DNA of 64,000 nt from Polaromonas glacialis (lineage in GTDB: Bacteria; Pseudomonadota; Gammaproteobacteria; Burkholderiales; Burkholderiaceae_C). The position numbers and the translations under genes were made by a program. The stretch's first letter is position 1. Each line of letters starts with the position of its first letter. Location: positions 3,942,648 to 4,006,647 of the forward strand of contig NZ_KL448323.1 of assembly GCF_000709345.1 (NCBI RefSeq), given 5' to 3'. The notes beneath the pieces are model-generated. The model was given only the letters and a program-made list of their open reading frames with translations, was not told the origin of the DNA and searched no databases. Of this stretch, positions 41,841-49,971 are shown piece by piece.

Positions 41841-43265
41841 ATGGACGGACTTGACGCCTTGCTGCTGGCCCGGATTCAGTTCGCGGCCAACATGACTTTT
41901 CACATCCTGTTCCCGACCATCAGCATTTCTCTAGCCTGGGTGCTGCTGTTCTTCAAGCTGCGCTTTGTCAAGACCGGCCAGCAGCACTGGATGGACGCCT
42001 ACCAGTTCTGGGTGAAGATTTTTGCGCTGACCTTTGCGCTGGGCGTGGTCAGCGGCATCACCATGAGTTTCCAGTTCGGCACCAACTGGCCGGGTTTCAT
42101 GGAAACCGTCGGCAACGTGGCTGGCCCGCTGCTGGCCTATGAAGTGCTGACCGCGTTCTTCCTGGAAGCCACCATGCTTGGCGTGATGCTGTTCGGCCGG
42201 TCCCGCGTCAGCGAACGCATGCACACCATTGCCACGCTGCTGGTGGCGGGCGGCACGACGCTGTCGGCGTTCTGGATTTTGGCGCTCAATTCGTGGATGC
42301 ACACGCCGGCCGGCTTTGAAATGATCAACGGCCAGGCGCACGTCACCAGCTGGCTGGAAGTGATCTTCAACCCGTCGTTCCCCTACCGCTTCACGCACAT
42401 GATGCTGGCCTCTGGCCTGACGGTGGCCTTTCTGGTGGCGGGCGTCTCCAGCTACCGCTGGCTGCGCCAGGACCGCGCAGCCGAAGTCATGGCTGGCCTG
42501 AAGACCGGCATCTACCTGGCCGCCTTCCTGATTCCGCTGCAGATCGTCGCCGGCGACTTCCACGGCCTGAACACGCTGGAGCACCAGCCGGCCAAACTGG
42601 CCGCGATGGAAGGCATCTGGCAGACGCAAAAAGGCGTTCCTGCCGTACTGTTTGCGCTGCCCGATGAAAAGGCGAAGGAAAACCGCTATGAAATCGGCAT
42701 TCCCAAGCTGGCATCGCTCTACCTGACGCACAGCCTGGACGGCGAGGTCAAGGGCCTGAACGAATTCGAGGGCAAGCATCCGCCCGTCGCGCCGGTGTTC
42801 TGGGCATTTCGCATCATGGTCGGCATGGGGATGCTGATGCTGGCCGTGAGCTGGACCAGCGTTTTACAGCTGGCGCCGTGGAAGAAAGACCCTGCGCGCG
42901 AGTTGAAAACCTGGCAGGCGAGGGCGCTGGTGGCCATGACCTTTGCCGGCTGGGTGGCCCTGATTGCCGGCTGGTACACGACGGAGATCGGCCGCCAGCC
43001 CTGGCTGGTCTCGGGCGTGCTGACTGCCGCCGACGCGGCCTCTCAGGTGGTGGCGCCCAAGATCGCGCTGACGCTGTCGCTGTACCTTGCCCTGTATGCC
43101 GCGCTGATCGTGGCCTATGTCTCGGTGGTGTTCTACCTGGCACGCCACCGCACGCATGCCGACAAGCCCTTCGAGGCCGGCATGGAGGACACGCTCAATC
43201 CGGTGAACTATGCCGATCCCAAAGCCGCCCGGAAAGTCAAACCTGCAGGAGCCTCCCATGCTTGA
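41841..43265 (+). CDS. cydA: cytochrome bd-type ubiquinol oxidase subunit I
   Basis: 474 residues, short-loop form (E. coli CydA is 522). Quinol oxidase subunit that reduces O2 to water and carries hemes b558, b595 and d. His21 in NMTFHILFPTISI is the expected heme ligand; NWPGFMETVGNVAGPLLAYEV and AFFLEATMLGVMLFG are family signatures. The Q-loop GLNTLEHQPAKLAAMEGIW is present but the following loop is short, as in the cyanide-insensitive oxidase (CIO) type. About nine helices. It overlaps cydB by 8 nt. Confidence 0.95.
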   Translation: MDGLDALLLARIQFAANMTFHILFPTISISLAWVLLFFKLRFVKTGQQHWMDAYQFWVKIFALTFALGVVSGITMSFQFGTNWPGFMETVGNVAGPLLAYEVLTAFFLEATMLGVMLFGRSRVSERMHTIATLLVAGGTTLSAFWILALNSWMHTPAGFEMINGQAHVTSWLEVIFNPSFPYRFTHMMLASGLTVAFLVAGVSSYRWLRQDRAAEVMAGLKTGIYLAAFLIPLQIVAGDFHGLNTLEHQPAKLAAMEGIWQTQKGVPAVLFALPDEKAKENRYEIGIPKLASLYLTHSLDGEVKGLNEFEGKHPPVAPVFWAFRIMVGMGMLMLAVSWTSVLQLAPWKKDPARELKTWQARALVAMTFAGWVALIAGWYTTEIGRQPWLVSGVLTAADAASQVVAPKIALTLSLYLALYAALIVAYVSVVFYLARHRTHADKPFEAGMEDTLNPVNYADPKAARKVKPAGASHA

Positions 43266-44289
43266 CCTCGCCCCCGACCTGACGCAGGCCGCCGGCTGGA
43301 TGCCGATGGTGTTTTTGGTGGTGATGGGCCTGGCGATGCTGGCCTATGTGGTGCTCGACGGCTACGACCTGGGCGTCGGCGTGCTGATGAATCGCGCCAG
43401 CGACGACGACAAGGACAGCATGATCGCCAGCATTGGCCCCTTCTGGGATGCCAACGAGACCTGGCTGGTGCTGGGCGTGGGCATCTTGCTGACGGTGTTT
43501 CCGCTGGCGCATGGCGTGATCCTGGGCGCGCTCTACCTGCCGGTGGCGATGATGCTGATCGGCCTGACGCTGCGCGGAGTGGCCTTTGACTTTCGCGTCA
43601 AGGCACGCGCGGCGCTCAAGCCGCTGTGGAACCGCGCCTTTTTTGCCGGCTCGGTGCTGGCCAGTTGGAGCCAGGGCTACATGCTGGGCTCGCTGATCAC
43701 CGGTTTCGATTCGTCAGGCTGGGTCATCGCCTTCAACGCGGTGATTGGCGCGGCACTGGTGGCGGCCTATTGCCTGCTGGGCGCTGGCTGGCTGATCATC
43801 AAGTCCGAAGGCGAGTTGCAATTGCAGGCGGTGCGCTGGGCGCGGGCCAGCCTGTTCTTCACCATGGCCGGCATTGCCGCCATTTCGATTGCCACGCCGT
43901 GGGTCAGCCAGTCGATTTTCGACAAGTGGTTCAGTTTTCCCAACATCGTGCTGCTGCTGCCGATCCCCGTCGCCACCGCCGTGCTGTTCTGGGTGATTTA
44001 CCGTAGCCTGCAGCGCCTGCCCACGCGGCTGGCGCAGGGCAACGAATACGGCGCCTGGGTGCCGTTCGGCGCGACCATCGGGGTGTTTCTGCTGGCGTTC
44101 TACGGCCTGGCCTACAGCCTGTTCCCGTGGCTGGTGATCGACCGGATCACCATCTGGCAGGCCGCCATCGCGCCGGAATCGATGGGCATCATCCTGGCGG
44201 GTGCCGCCGTCGTGCTGCCGATGATCATCGGCTACACGGTGTTTGCCTACCGCGTGTTCTGGGGCAAGAGCACAGCTCTGAAGTATTAG
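43258..44289 (+). CDS. cydB: cytochrome bd-type ubiquinol oxidase subunit II
   Basis: 343 residues, about eight membrane helices. The N-terminal segment VVLDGYDLGVGVLMNRA and IGPFWDANETWLVLGVG are CydB signatures. It pairs with CydA in the membrane. ATG 43258 has AGGAG before it and overlaps the cydA end. I looked for a small CydX-type gene after it and found only repeat sequence. Confidence 0.95.
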   Translation: MLDLAPDLTQAAGWMPMVFLVVMGLAMLAYVVLDGYDLGVGVLMNRASDDDKDSMIASIGPFWDANETWLVLGVGILLTVFPLAHGVILGALYLPVAMMLIGLTLRGVAFDFRVKARAALKPLWNRAFFAGSVLASWSQGYMLGSLITGFDSSGWVIAFNAVIGAALVAAYCLLGAGWLIIKSEGELQLQAVRWARASLFFTMAGIAAISIATPWVSQSIFDKWFSFPNIVLLLPIPVATAVLFWVIYRSLQRLPTRLAQGNEYGAWVPFGATIGVFLLAFYGLAYSLFPWLVIDRITIWQAAIAPESMGIILAGAAVVLPMIIGYTVFAYRVFWGKSTALKY

Positions 44290-44460
44290 GCCCCCACGGT
44301 CGCCCACTGCGTGTGGCTCCCTGCCCCCGAGGGGGCCGCTGCGCCTGCGACTCGGCAAAGCCGGTTCCGCGGCCCCTGCTGGTGAGGGAAGATTGCGCGC
44401 TTTCTTGCGCCCGTATTGCCCCTTCCCGCCTTTCGGGGAAGGGTGGGATGTGGGGGCCGG
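44290..44460. repeat. GC-rich intergenic repeat region after cydB
   Basis: CCCCCACGG..CTGCCCCCGAGGGGGCCGCTGCG with CCCCC/GGGGG arms, then a hairpin CCCTTCCC..GGGAAGGG at about 44420-44443. Similar CCCCGAGGGGGCC-type intergenic segments are, as I recall, frequent in Comamonadaceae genomes. It fills the space between the convergent cydB and rlmJ genes and may act as a bidirectional transcription end. Confidence 0.55.
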
Positions 44461-44498
44461 CGGTGATGGCTAGCCAACCGCTACCTGCTTTAGCAGGT

Positions 44499-45515
44499 TC
44501 AGCCGCCGTGTTCCAGCGTGAAGCCGGCATTGCGGTCCTGCCCTAGCAGCGCGACCATTTGCGGCAGCGCGGCGTTCAGGTCGGCCTTCAGCGTGTGCGG
44601 CGGGTTGATGATGAACATGCCGCTGGCCGGCAGGCCGGGGCGGACCACTTCGCCTTCGCTGTCGGTGGTCAGTTTGCTCGACTTGACTGTCAGCGTGGCA
44701 TGCAGCCAGGGGCGGTGCGCCTTGACCGCCAGCGTCTTGAGCTTGCGCGGCAGATCGTGCGCTTCGGGGCGCGGAATGATCGGGTACCAGACCACGTAAG
44801 TGCCGGTGGCAAAGCGCTTGACGGCGTCGGCCATGCAGAAGGCCACGCGCGCATAGTCGCTCTTCATTTCATAGCTCGGGTCGCACAGCACCATGGCGCG
44901 CCGGGCCGGCGGCGGCAAGAAGGTTTTCAGCGCCTCGAAGCCATCCTCACGCGCCACCACCACCTGGCGGCCGACACCGAGCTGCTCGATGTTGCCGGCA
45001 AGCGACTTGTAATCGGTCGGGTGCAACTCGAACAGCTTGAGCTTGTCGCGTCCGCTCAGGAACTTCTGCTCGATGAAGGGCGAGCCCGGATAAATCTTCA
45101 GGTGCGCCGGGTCGCCGGTCTGGGCGAAGTGCGGGTTCAGGCCGCGCAGCAGTTCCAGGTAGTCGAGCAGGGCAGGCGCCCAGGCGTAGCCGCCGGCGGC
45201 TGGCGTGACGGCATCGGCTGCAGCCGTCGGTGCCTTGGCATCAGATGCTACTTTTTTAGTAGCTGCACCCGCACGTCCTGCTTGCGCTGGAGCGGCTTTT
45301 GAGGCCGAAATCAGCTTGAAGATGCCTTCGCTGGCTTCGCCGCTGGTCTCGGTATAGTCGCCGTCGAGGCGGTACAGTCCGGCGCCGGCGTGGGTGTCGA
45401 TCACGGTCAGCGCCGTGTCTTTCTGGGTCAGGTACTTCATCAACGCAATCAAGGTGGTGTGCTTGAGAACGTCGGCATGGTTGCCTGCATGGAAGGCGTG
45501 GCGGTAGGAAAACAT
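44499..45515 (-). CDS. rlmJ: 23S rRNA (adenine-2030-N6)-methyltransferase
   Basis: 338 residues; the family is about 280. It methylates A2030 of 23S rRNA using SAM. MFSYRHAFHAGNHADVLKHTTL is the conserved N-terminus, DTHAGAGLYRL the SAM region, and LCDPSYEMKSDY the catalytic DPPY-type motif (here DPSYE). The extra length is an Ala/Lys/Thr-rich insert (about residues 70-110) partly encoded by dispersed repeat copy 9. It is convergent with cydB and divergent from rplM. Confidence 0.92.
   Translation of the reverse strand: MFSYRHAFHAGNHADVLKHTTLIALMKYLTQKDTALTVIDTHAGAGLYRLDGDYTETSGEASEGIFKLISASKAAPAQAGRAGAATKKVASDAKAPTAAADAVTPAAGGYAWAPALLDYLELLRGLNPHFAQTGDPAHLKIYPGSPFIEQKFLSGRDKLKLFELHPTDYKSLAGNIEQLGVGRQVVVAREDGFEALKTFLPPPARRAMVLCDPSYEMKSDYARVAFCMADAVKRFATGTYVVWYPIIPRPEAHDLPRKLKTLAVKAHRPWLHATLTVKSSKLTTDSEGEVVRPGLPASGMFIINPPHTLKADLNAALPQMVALLGQDRNAGFTLEHGG
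45245..45311 (-). repeat. dispersed triple-hairpin repeat, copy 9, in frame inside rlmJ
   Basis: On the minus strand: GGCCTCAAAAGCCGCTCC, GCGCAAGCAGGACGTGCG and GCTACTAAAAAAGTAGC. The last hairpin is perfect. It lies in the low-complexity insertion of RlmJ. Confidence 0.85.
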
Positions 45516-45555
45516 CCCTCTATCGTACCTTCTTGCACGCGAAGCCCCTCAAAAA

Positions 45556-45585
45556 TTGACGCAAGCGCTTGATTCTTCATATAAT
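45556..45585 (+). promoter_or_regulatory. sigma-70 promoter of rplM-rpsI
   Basis: TTGACG (45556-45561), 18-bp spacer, TATAAT (45580-45585): near-consensus. It predicts a 5' leader of about 130 nt before rplM. Confidence 0.85.
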
Positions 45586-45722
45586 CGCGGGCTCTGCAGC
45601 GCACATGTGGTTCCGCGGCAGGGTTGCTTGAAAAGGCAAATGACCACCTAAGAGGTTCTCATCAGAGGAACGCCGACCGTGGAAAAGAACCCGACAAACC
45701 CCTTTTTTCGAAAAGAATACTC

Positions 45723-46166
45723 ATGAAAACCTTCAGCGCCAAACCCGCTGATGTGACGCACGAGTGGTTTGTGATTGACGCGACCGACAAGGTCCTCGGA
45801 CGAGTAGCCAGCGAAGTTGCTCTCCGTTTGCGCGGCAAACACAAGGCCATTTACACGCCTCACATCGACACCGGTGATTTCATCATCATCATCAACGCAG
45901 CCCAGCTGCGCGTGACCGGTGCCAAGTCGACCGACAAGATTTACTATCGCCATTCCGGTTATCCAGGCGGCATCACTGCCACCAATTTCCGCGACATGCA
46001 GACCAAGTTCCCGGGCCGCGCCCTGGAAAAGGCCGTCAAGGGCATGCTGCCCAAGGGCCCGCTCGGTTACGCCATGATCAAGAAACTCAAGGTGTACGGC
46101 GGTGCAGAGCATCCGCATACCGCCCAACAGCCTAAAGTGCTGGAAATCGCAGGAGTCGCCAAATGA
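45723..46166 (+). CDS. rplM: 50S ribosomal protein L13
   Basis: 147 residues (E. coli 142). MKTFSAKPADVTHEWFVIDATDKVLGRVAS at the start and the KMLPKGPLG-like segment (GMLPKGPLGYAMIKKLKVY) identify L13, an early-assembly 23S binder. It overlaps rpsI by four bases, the usual rplM-rpsI operon. Its leader of about 130 nt is long for this organism's mRNAs and may hold L13-dependent control, which I cannot show. Confidence 0.98.
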   Translation: MKTFSAKPADVTHEWFVIDATDKVLGRVASEVALRLRGKHKAIYTPHIDTGDFIIIINAAQLRVTGAKSTDKIYYRHSGYPGGITATNFRDMQTKFPGRALEKAVKGMLPKGPLGYAMIKKLKVYGGAEHPHTAQQPKVLEIAGVAK

Positions 46167-46555
46167 TCGGTGAATGGAACAACGGCACCGGCCGTCGCAA
46201 ATCCAGCGTCGCCCGCGTGTTTCTGAAAAAAGGCACCGGCAAGATCACGGTCAACGACAAGGACATCCAGGTGTTCTTCGGTCGCCAGACCTCCATCATG
46301 ATCTGCCGCCAGCCCCTGTTCCTGACGAACCACGTCGAGACGTTTGACATCATGATCAACGTCCACGGCGGCGGCGAGTCCGGCCAGGCCGGCGCAGTAC
46401 GCCACGGCATCACCCGCGCCCTGATCGACTATGACGCAACGCTCAAGCCAGCGTTGAGCCAGGCCGGTTTCGTCACGCGTGACGCCCGCGAAGTCGAACG
46501 TAAAAAGGTCGGTTTCCGCTCAGCGCGCCGCCGCAAGCAGTTCAGCAAGCGTTAA
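46163..46555 (+). CDS. rpsI: 30S ribosomal protein S9
   Basis: 130 residues. IGEWNNGTGRRKSSVARVFL at the start, GGGESGQAGAVRHGITRAL in the middle and the basic tail RSARRRKQFSKR that reaches the P-site tRNA are diagnostic. Start ATG overlaps the rplM stop (ATGA). A strong terminator follows. Confidence 0.98.
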   Translation: MIGEWNNGTGRRKSSVARVFLKKGTGKITVNDKDIQVFFGRQTSIMICRQPLFLTNHVETFDIMINVHGGGESGQAGAVRHGITRALIDYDATLKPALSQAGFVTRDAREVERKKVGFRSARRRKQFSKR

Positions 46556-46574
46556 TCCGCTTTTCCTGCTTCGC

Positions 46575-46608
46575 AAAAAAGCCGCCCGGTTCGCCTGGCG
46601 GCTTTTTT
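46575..46608 (+). terminator. rho-independent terminator of rplM-rpsI
   Basis: AAAAAAGCCGCC (46575-46586) pairs with GGCGGCTTTTTT (46597-46608); 12-bp stem, 10-nt loop, T-run included. Confidence 0.95.
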
Positions 46609-46707
46609 CATGGGCAATCCACTCTGAACGCTAAGACGCGCGGGCGGTATGGTTGATTGATTTACTGTACTATTTGCCTCATTGCCTATTGATTAACGGA
46701 GTTCCCC

Positions 46708-47073
46708 ATGAGCGCAGTTGCCGAAAAGATCCAGACTGAAATGCCTTCCCCCTTTGTGTTCACCGACAGCGCGGCTTCCAAGGTGGCCGAACTGATTGCC
46801 GAGGAGGGCAATCCCGACCTGAAGCTGCGCGTCTTCGTGCAGGGCGGCGGCTGCTCGGGCTTCCAGTATGGTTTCACCTTTGATGAAATCACCAACGACG
46901 ACGACACCACCATGACCAAGAACGGCGTGTCGCTGCTGATTGATGCCATGAGCTACCAGTACCTGGTCGGCGCCGAGATCGACTACAAGGACGATCTGGA
47001 AGGCGCGCAGTTCGTGATCAAGAACCCGAATGCCAGCAGCTCGTGCGGTTGCGGTTCGAGCTTCTCGGTCTGA
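46708..47073 (+). CDS. erpA: iron-sulfur cluster insertion protein ErpA
   Basis: 121 residues, A-type Fe-S carrier. Three cluster-binding cysteines are present: Cys49 in GGGCSGFQYGF and Cys113/Cys115 in SSCGCGSS. It passes Fe-S clusters to target proteins. It follows the ribosomal operon terminator and has its own terminator, so it is a single-gene unit; GGAG lies about 8 nt before ATG. Confidence 0.97.
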   Translation: MSAVAEKIQTEMPSPFVFTDSAASKVAELIAEEGNPDLKLRVFVQGGGCSGFQYGFTFDEITNDDDTTMTKNGVSLLIDAMSYQYLVGAEIDYKDDLEGAQFVIKNPNASSSCGCGSSFSV

Positions 47074-47110
47074 ACGCACGATGTAAAGGCGTTTAACGCC
47101 GTCTTTGCGC

Positions 47111-47136
47111 AAAAGCCACCTTCAGGGTGGCTTTTT
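47111..47136 (+). terminator. rho-independent terminator of erpA
   Basis: AAAAGCCACC-TTCAG-GGTGGCTTTT plus a T. A small palindrome GGCGTTTAACGCC lies just before it. Confidence 0.93.
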
Positions 47137-47174
47137 CAATTCCGGGGAAATTTCCCTGGTGACCTGAAGCCGAT

Positions 47175-48314
47175 TCAGGCCGGATACAGCGCACCCAGTA
47201 CGCGCGCACCAGCCGCACCGGTCACGCCGGGCAGGTTGCCCGGCTGGCGCCTGAGCATCTGGCGGGCCAGCCAGGCAAAGGCGGCCGCCTCGACCTGCAA
47301 CGGCGGAAGGCCATGCGCGTCCGAGGTGCTGACGCGCAGCCAGGGCAATGCCGCCTGCAGGCGCTCCAGCAGATGCACGTTGAAAGCGCCGCCACCGCAG
47401 ACAATCAGCTCGATGCTATTTTTTCCATAGCTGTTGACGCCCGCAGCACATGCGCAAACCGTCAATTCGGTCAATGTATGCTGAATATCCTCGCGGCGTT
47501 CGCCGGCAAAGGGCTGGACTTTTCTGTCCAGCCACGCCAGGCTGAACAAATCACGCCCGGTGCTCTTGGGGAGGGGTTGCGCAAAGTAGGGCTCGTCGAG
47601 CAGGCTGGCCAGCAGCGCCGGAATCAGCCGGCCGCTTTTCGCCCAGACGCCGCCCGCATCGAACGGCTGGCCGGTGTGCTGAAGGCACCAGGCGTCCATC
47701 AGCGCATTGCCCGGCCCGCAGTCAAAACCCAGCACCGCAGCCGCCGAACCGGCGGGCGGCAGCACGCTGAGGTTGGAAATGCCGCCCAGGTTGAGCACCG
47801 CCACGCCGCCATCGCCGTTGCTAAAAACGCCCTGGTGAAAAGCCGGCACTAGCGGCGCGCCCTGGCCACCCGCAGCGACATCGCGGCTGCGGAAATCCGC
47901 CACCACATCGATACCGGTCAGTTCGGCCAGCAAGGCGGGGTGGTTGAGCTGGAGCGTGTAGCCCACGCCTGAAGGCGCATCAGACGTTCGCTGCGGCTGG
48001 TGCCTGACGGTCTGCCCGTGCGCGCCGATAGCCTGTATCTGGGCGGCGCTAACGCCCTGCGCCTCTGCCTGCTGCACCAGGGCGGCGACCACCCGCGCAT
48101 ACACGGCTGCCAGCTCGCTGCCGGCCAGCGCGGCGCGATGCAGTTCATGGTGCGAAGGAGAATTGAGCGCCAGCAGTTCGGCCCGTAAGCCCTCGGCAAA
48201 CGGTTCGCTGGCGCTGGCAATGACGCGCAGCGTGTCGCCGGAAAAATCGACCAGCACGCCGTCGGCGCCGTCAAGGGATGTGCCTGACATCAGGCCGATG
48301 AAATAGTCGTGCAT
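47175..48314 (-). CDS. anmK: anhydro-N-acetylmuramic acid kinase
   Basis: 379 residues. It phosphorylates and opens anhydro-MurNAc during cell-wall recycling, giving MurNAc-6-P. IGLMSGTSLDGADGVLVDF at the start, IGAHGQTVRHQP, NLGGISNLSVLP, GFDCGPGNALMDAWC and VCGGGAFN are the family motifs. ATG 48314 gives the family N-terminus; the open frame extends upstream into the M23 gene. Repeat copy 10 encodes about 20 residues before IELIVCGGG. The M23 peptidase gene next to it fits wall metabolism. Confidence 0.93.
   Translation of the reverse strand: MHDYFIGLMSGTSLDGADGVLVDFSGDTLRVIASASEPFAEGLRAELLALNSPSHHELHRAALAGSELAAVYARVVAALVQQAEAQGVSAAQIQAIGAHGQTVRHQPQRTSDAPSGVGYTLQLNHPALLAELTGIDVVADFRSRDVAAGGQGAPLVPAFHQGVFSNGDGGVAVLNLGGISNLSVLPPAGSAAAVLGFDCGPGNALMDAWCLQHTGQPFDAGGVWAKSGRLIPALLASLLDEPYFAQPLPKSTGRDLFSLAWLDRKVQPFAGERREDIQHTLTELTVCACAAGVNSYGKNSIELIVCGGGAFNVHLLERLQAALPWLRVSTSDAHGLPPLQVEAAAFAWLARQMLRRQPGNLPGVTGAAGARVLGALYPA
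47413..47471 (-). repeat. dispersed triple-hairpin repeat, copy 10, in frame inside anmK
   Basis: On the minus strand: CCGAATTGACGG, TTTGCGCATGTGCTGCGGGC and GCTATGGAAAAAATAGC. It encodes the CACAAGVNSYGKNS loop before a conserved strand. Confidence 0.8.
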
Positions 48315-48345
48315 GCCGCGATTTTGCCGCAGCGCCGCCAGCGCC

Positions 48346-49746
48346 TTATTCGGCGCGGGTCTGGTCGATGGTGGCGGCGGCCTGCAACTGGTTGCGAAAG
48401 CCATTGGCCAGCTGCCTGAACTGCGGCAGGGCGGCGGCCGGCACCGGCACCACGTCGCTTTGCTTGGCAACCGTCATCGGGTCTTGCTGCACGCCGTTGA
48501 TGCGCACCTCGAAATGCAGGTGCGGGCCGGTAGCCCAGCCGGTGGCGCCGACCAGGCCGATGGTCTGGCCCTGCGTCACGGCCTGGCCGACCTGCACATT
48601 GATCTTGCTCAGGTGGGCGTAGACCGTTTCCATGTTGTTGCGGTGCTTGACGAAGACCACGTTGCCAAAGCCGTTCTGCACGCCGGCGAACTCGACCACG
48701 CCGTCGCCGATGGTGCGGGCCGGCGTGCCGGTGGTGGCGGCAAAGTCGGTGCCGTTGTGGGCGCGCCAGGTTTGCAGCACCGGATGGAAGCGCATCGAGA
48801 AACCGCTGCTGATGCGCGAGAACTCGACCGGCGAGCTCAGGAAGGAGCGGCGAAGGCTCTGGCCGTCCAGCGTGTAGTAGCCGCCCTTGAGCGGTGCGCC
48901 TGCGGCATCCTGGCCTGGCGGCTGGAACCACATCGCCTGGAAGGTCTTGCCGCCGTTGACAAACTCGGCCGACAGCACGCGGCCGGCGCGCATGGTTTCG
49001 CCATCGGCTTCCAGGGTTTCGTAAACCACGTTGAAGCGGTCGCCCTTGCGCAGTGCGCGGCGAAAGTCAATGTCGGTCGAGAAGATTTCCGCGATCTGCA
49101 CGCCGACCCCGTCGGGAATGCGCGCATCGTCGATGGCGGCAAACAGCGTGGTCTGGACAGCGGCGCTGGCCAGCTGCGCCGAGCGGATGTAGGGCGCGGT
49201 TTCGATGCGCGACGTGAAGCCGGCACTACCGGCGCTGCGCTCGATGACCAGGCGCTGGAACATCTGTTCGTCATCGGTCGACCAGCGCATGCTGAGCTTG
49301 AGCAGTTGCTGCCGCTCGCTGGCTTCAACGGTGACGTTCTTGCCCGGCTGTCCGGCCAGAATCAGCTGCGCGTTGGCGTCGCTGCGCAAAAAGGCATCGG
49401 CTGCCGCGTCATCGAGGTTTAGGCGCCTGAGCAGCGAGGCGGCCGTGTCGCTGCTGCGCGTGGCCTCGGTGCGGAACAGTTTGAAGTTGAAGTCGGCCAG
49501 CGCCTCGGTCTGGGCTTTTGCCGACTGGGGCGCCAGCGGCTCAATGGCTTCGAGCACCTGGCGCACCGGCAGATCGGCGGCGTCGGGGGCCAGCGGCGCA
49601 ACACCGAACGCCGTCACGCCAGTTCCCAGCAGCAGCACGGCCAGGCTGCCGGTGATGCGCCGGGGGTGGCGGCGCAAGCTTTCGCCAACGGCGGTCAATA
49701 CGCGGGAAAGGCTCAAGGGTGTATGGGCGGCGACGGGCAGGCGCAA
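48346..49746 (-). CDS. M23-family metallopeptidase (peptidoglycan endopeptidase)
   Basis: 466 residues. An N-terminal signal/anchor (about 32-52), a long middle region and a C-terminal LytM/M23 domain: HNGTDFAATTGTPA (His, Asp), VYAHLSK and GPHLHFEVRING (His-x-His), the zinc and catalytic set. It cuts peptide cross-links in the wall. No ATG is available: the start is TTG 49746 or another TTG slightly inside, so the N-terminus is uncertain. It is divergent from tyrS and followed after 31 nt by anmK. Confidence 0.9.
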   Translation of the reverse strand: MRLPVAAHTPLSLSRVLTAVGESLRRHPRRITGSLAVLLLGTGVTAFGVAPLAPDAADLPVRQVLEAIEPLAPQSAKAQTEALADFNFKLFRTEATRSSDTAASLLRRLNLDDAAADAFLRSDANAQLILAGQPGKNVTVEASERQQLLKLSMRWSTDDEQMFQRLVIERSAGSAGFTSRIETAPYIRSAQLASAAVQTTLFAAIDDARIPDGVGVQIAEIFSTDIDFRRALRKGDRFNVVYETLEADGETMRAGRVLSAEFVNGGKTFQAMWFQPPGQDAAGAPLKGGYYTLDGQSLRRSFLSSPVEFSRISSGFSMRFHPVLQTWRAHNGTDFAATTGTPARTIGDGVVEFAGVQNGFGNVVFVKHRNNMETVYAHLSKINVQVGQAVTQGQTIGLVGATGWATGPHLHFEVRINGVQQDPMTVAKQSDVVPVPAAALPQFRQLANGFRNQLQAAATIDQTRAE

Positions 49747-49971
49747 AACGTAAATCCCAACAAAAGTGCGCCGTGCTCTCGGGAGCGGCCGGACAGCGAT
49801 GACAGGTCAATCGATGCCCTGGCCCAGGCGTTTTGTCAGCGCGAGGGAGCATCGAACTCGAAAATTTTGGCTTCCTCGCCAGGGAACAGTAGCGCCTCTA
49901 AAATGACGGCCCGACGTAGGAAAGTCAGAATTATATCTGTCGGACAATAACCGGCCCCAAGAAAAACCCTT

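Noticed and set aside
44290..44498. Possible cydX-like small gene after cydB
   Set aside because: Only GC-rich repeat sequence was found; no short hydrophobic frame with a start and ribosome site.
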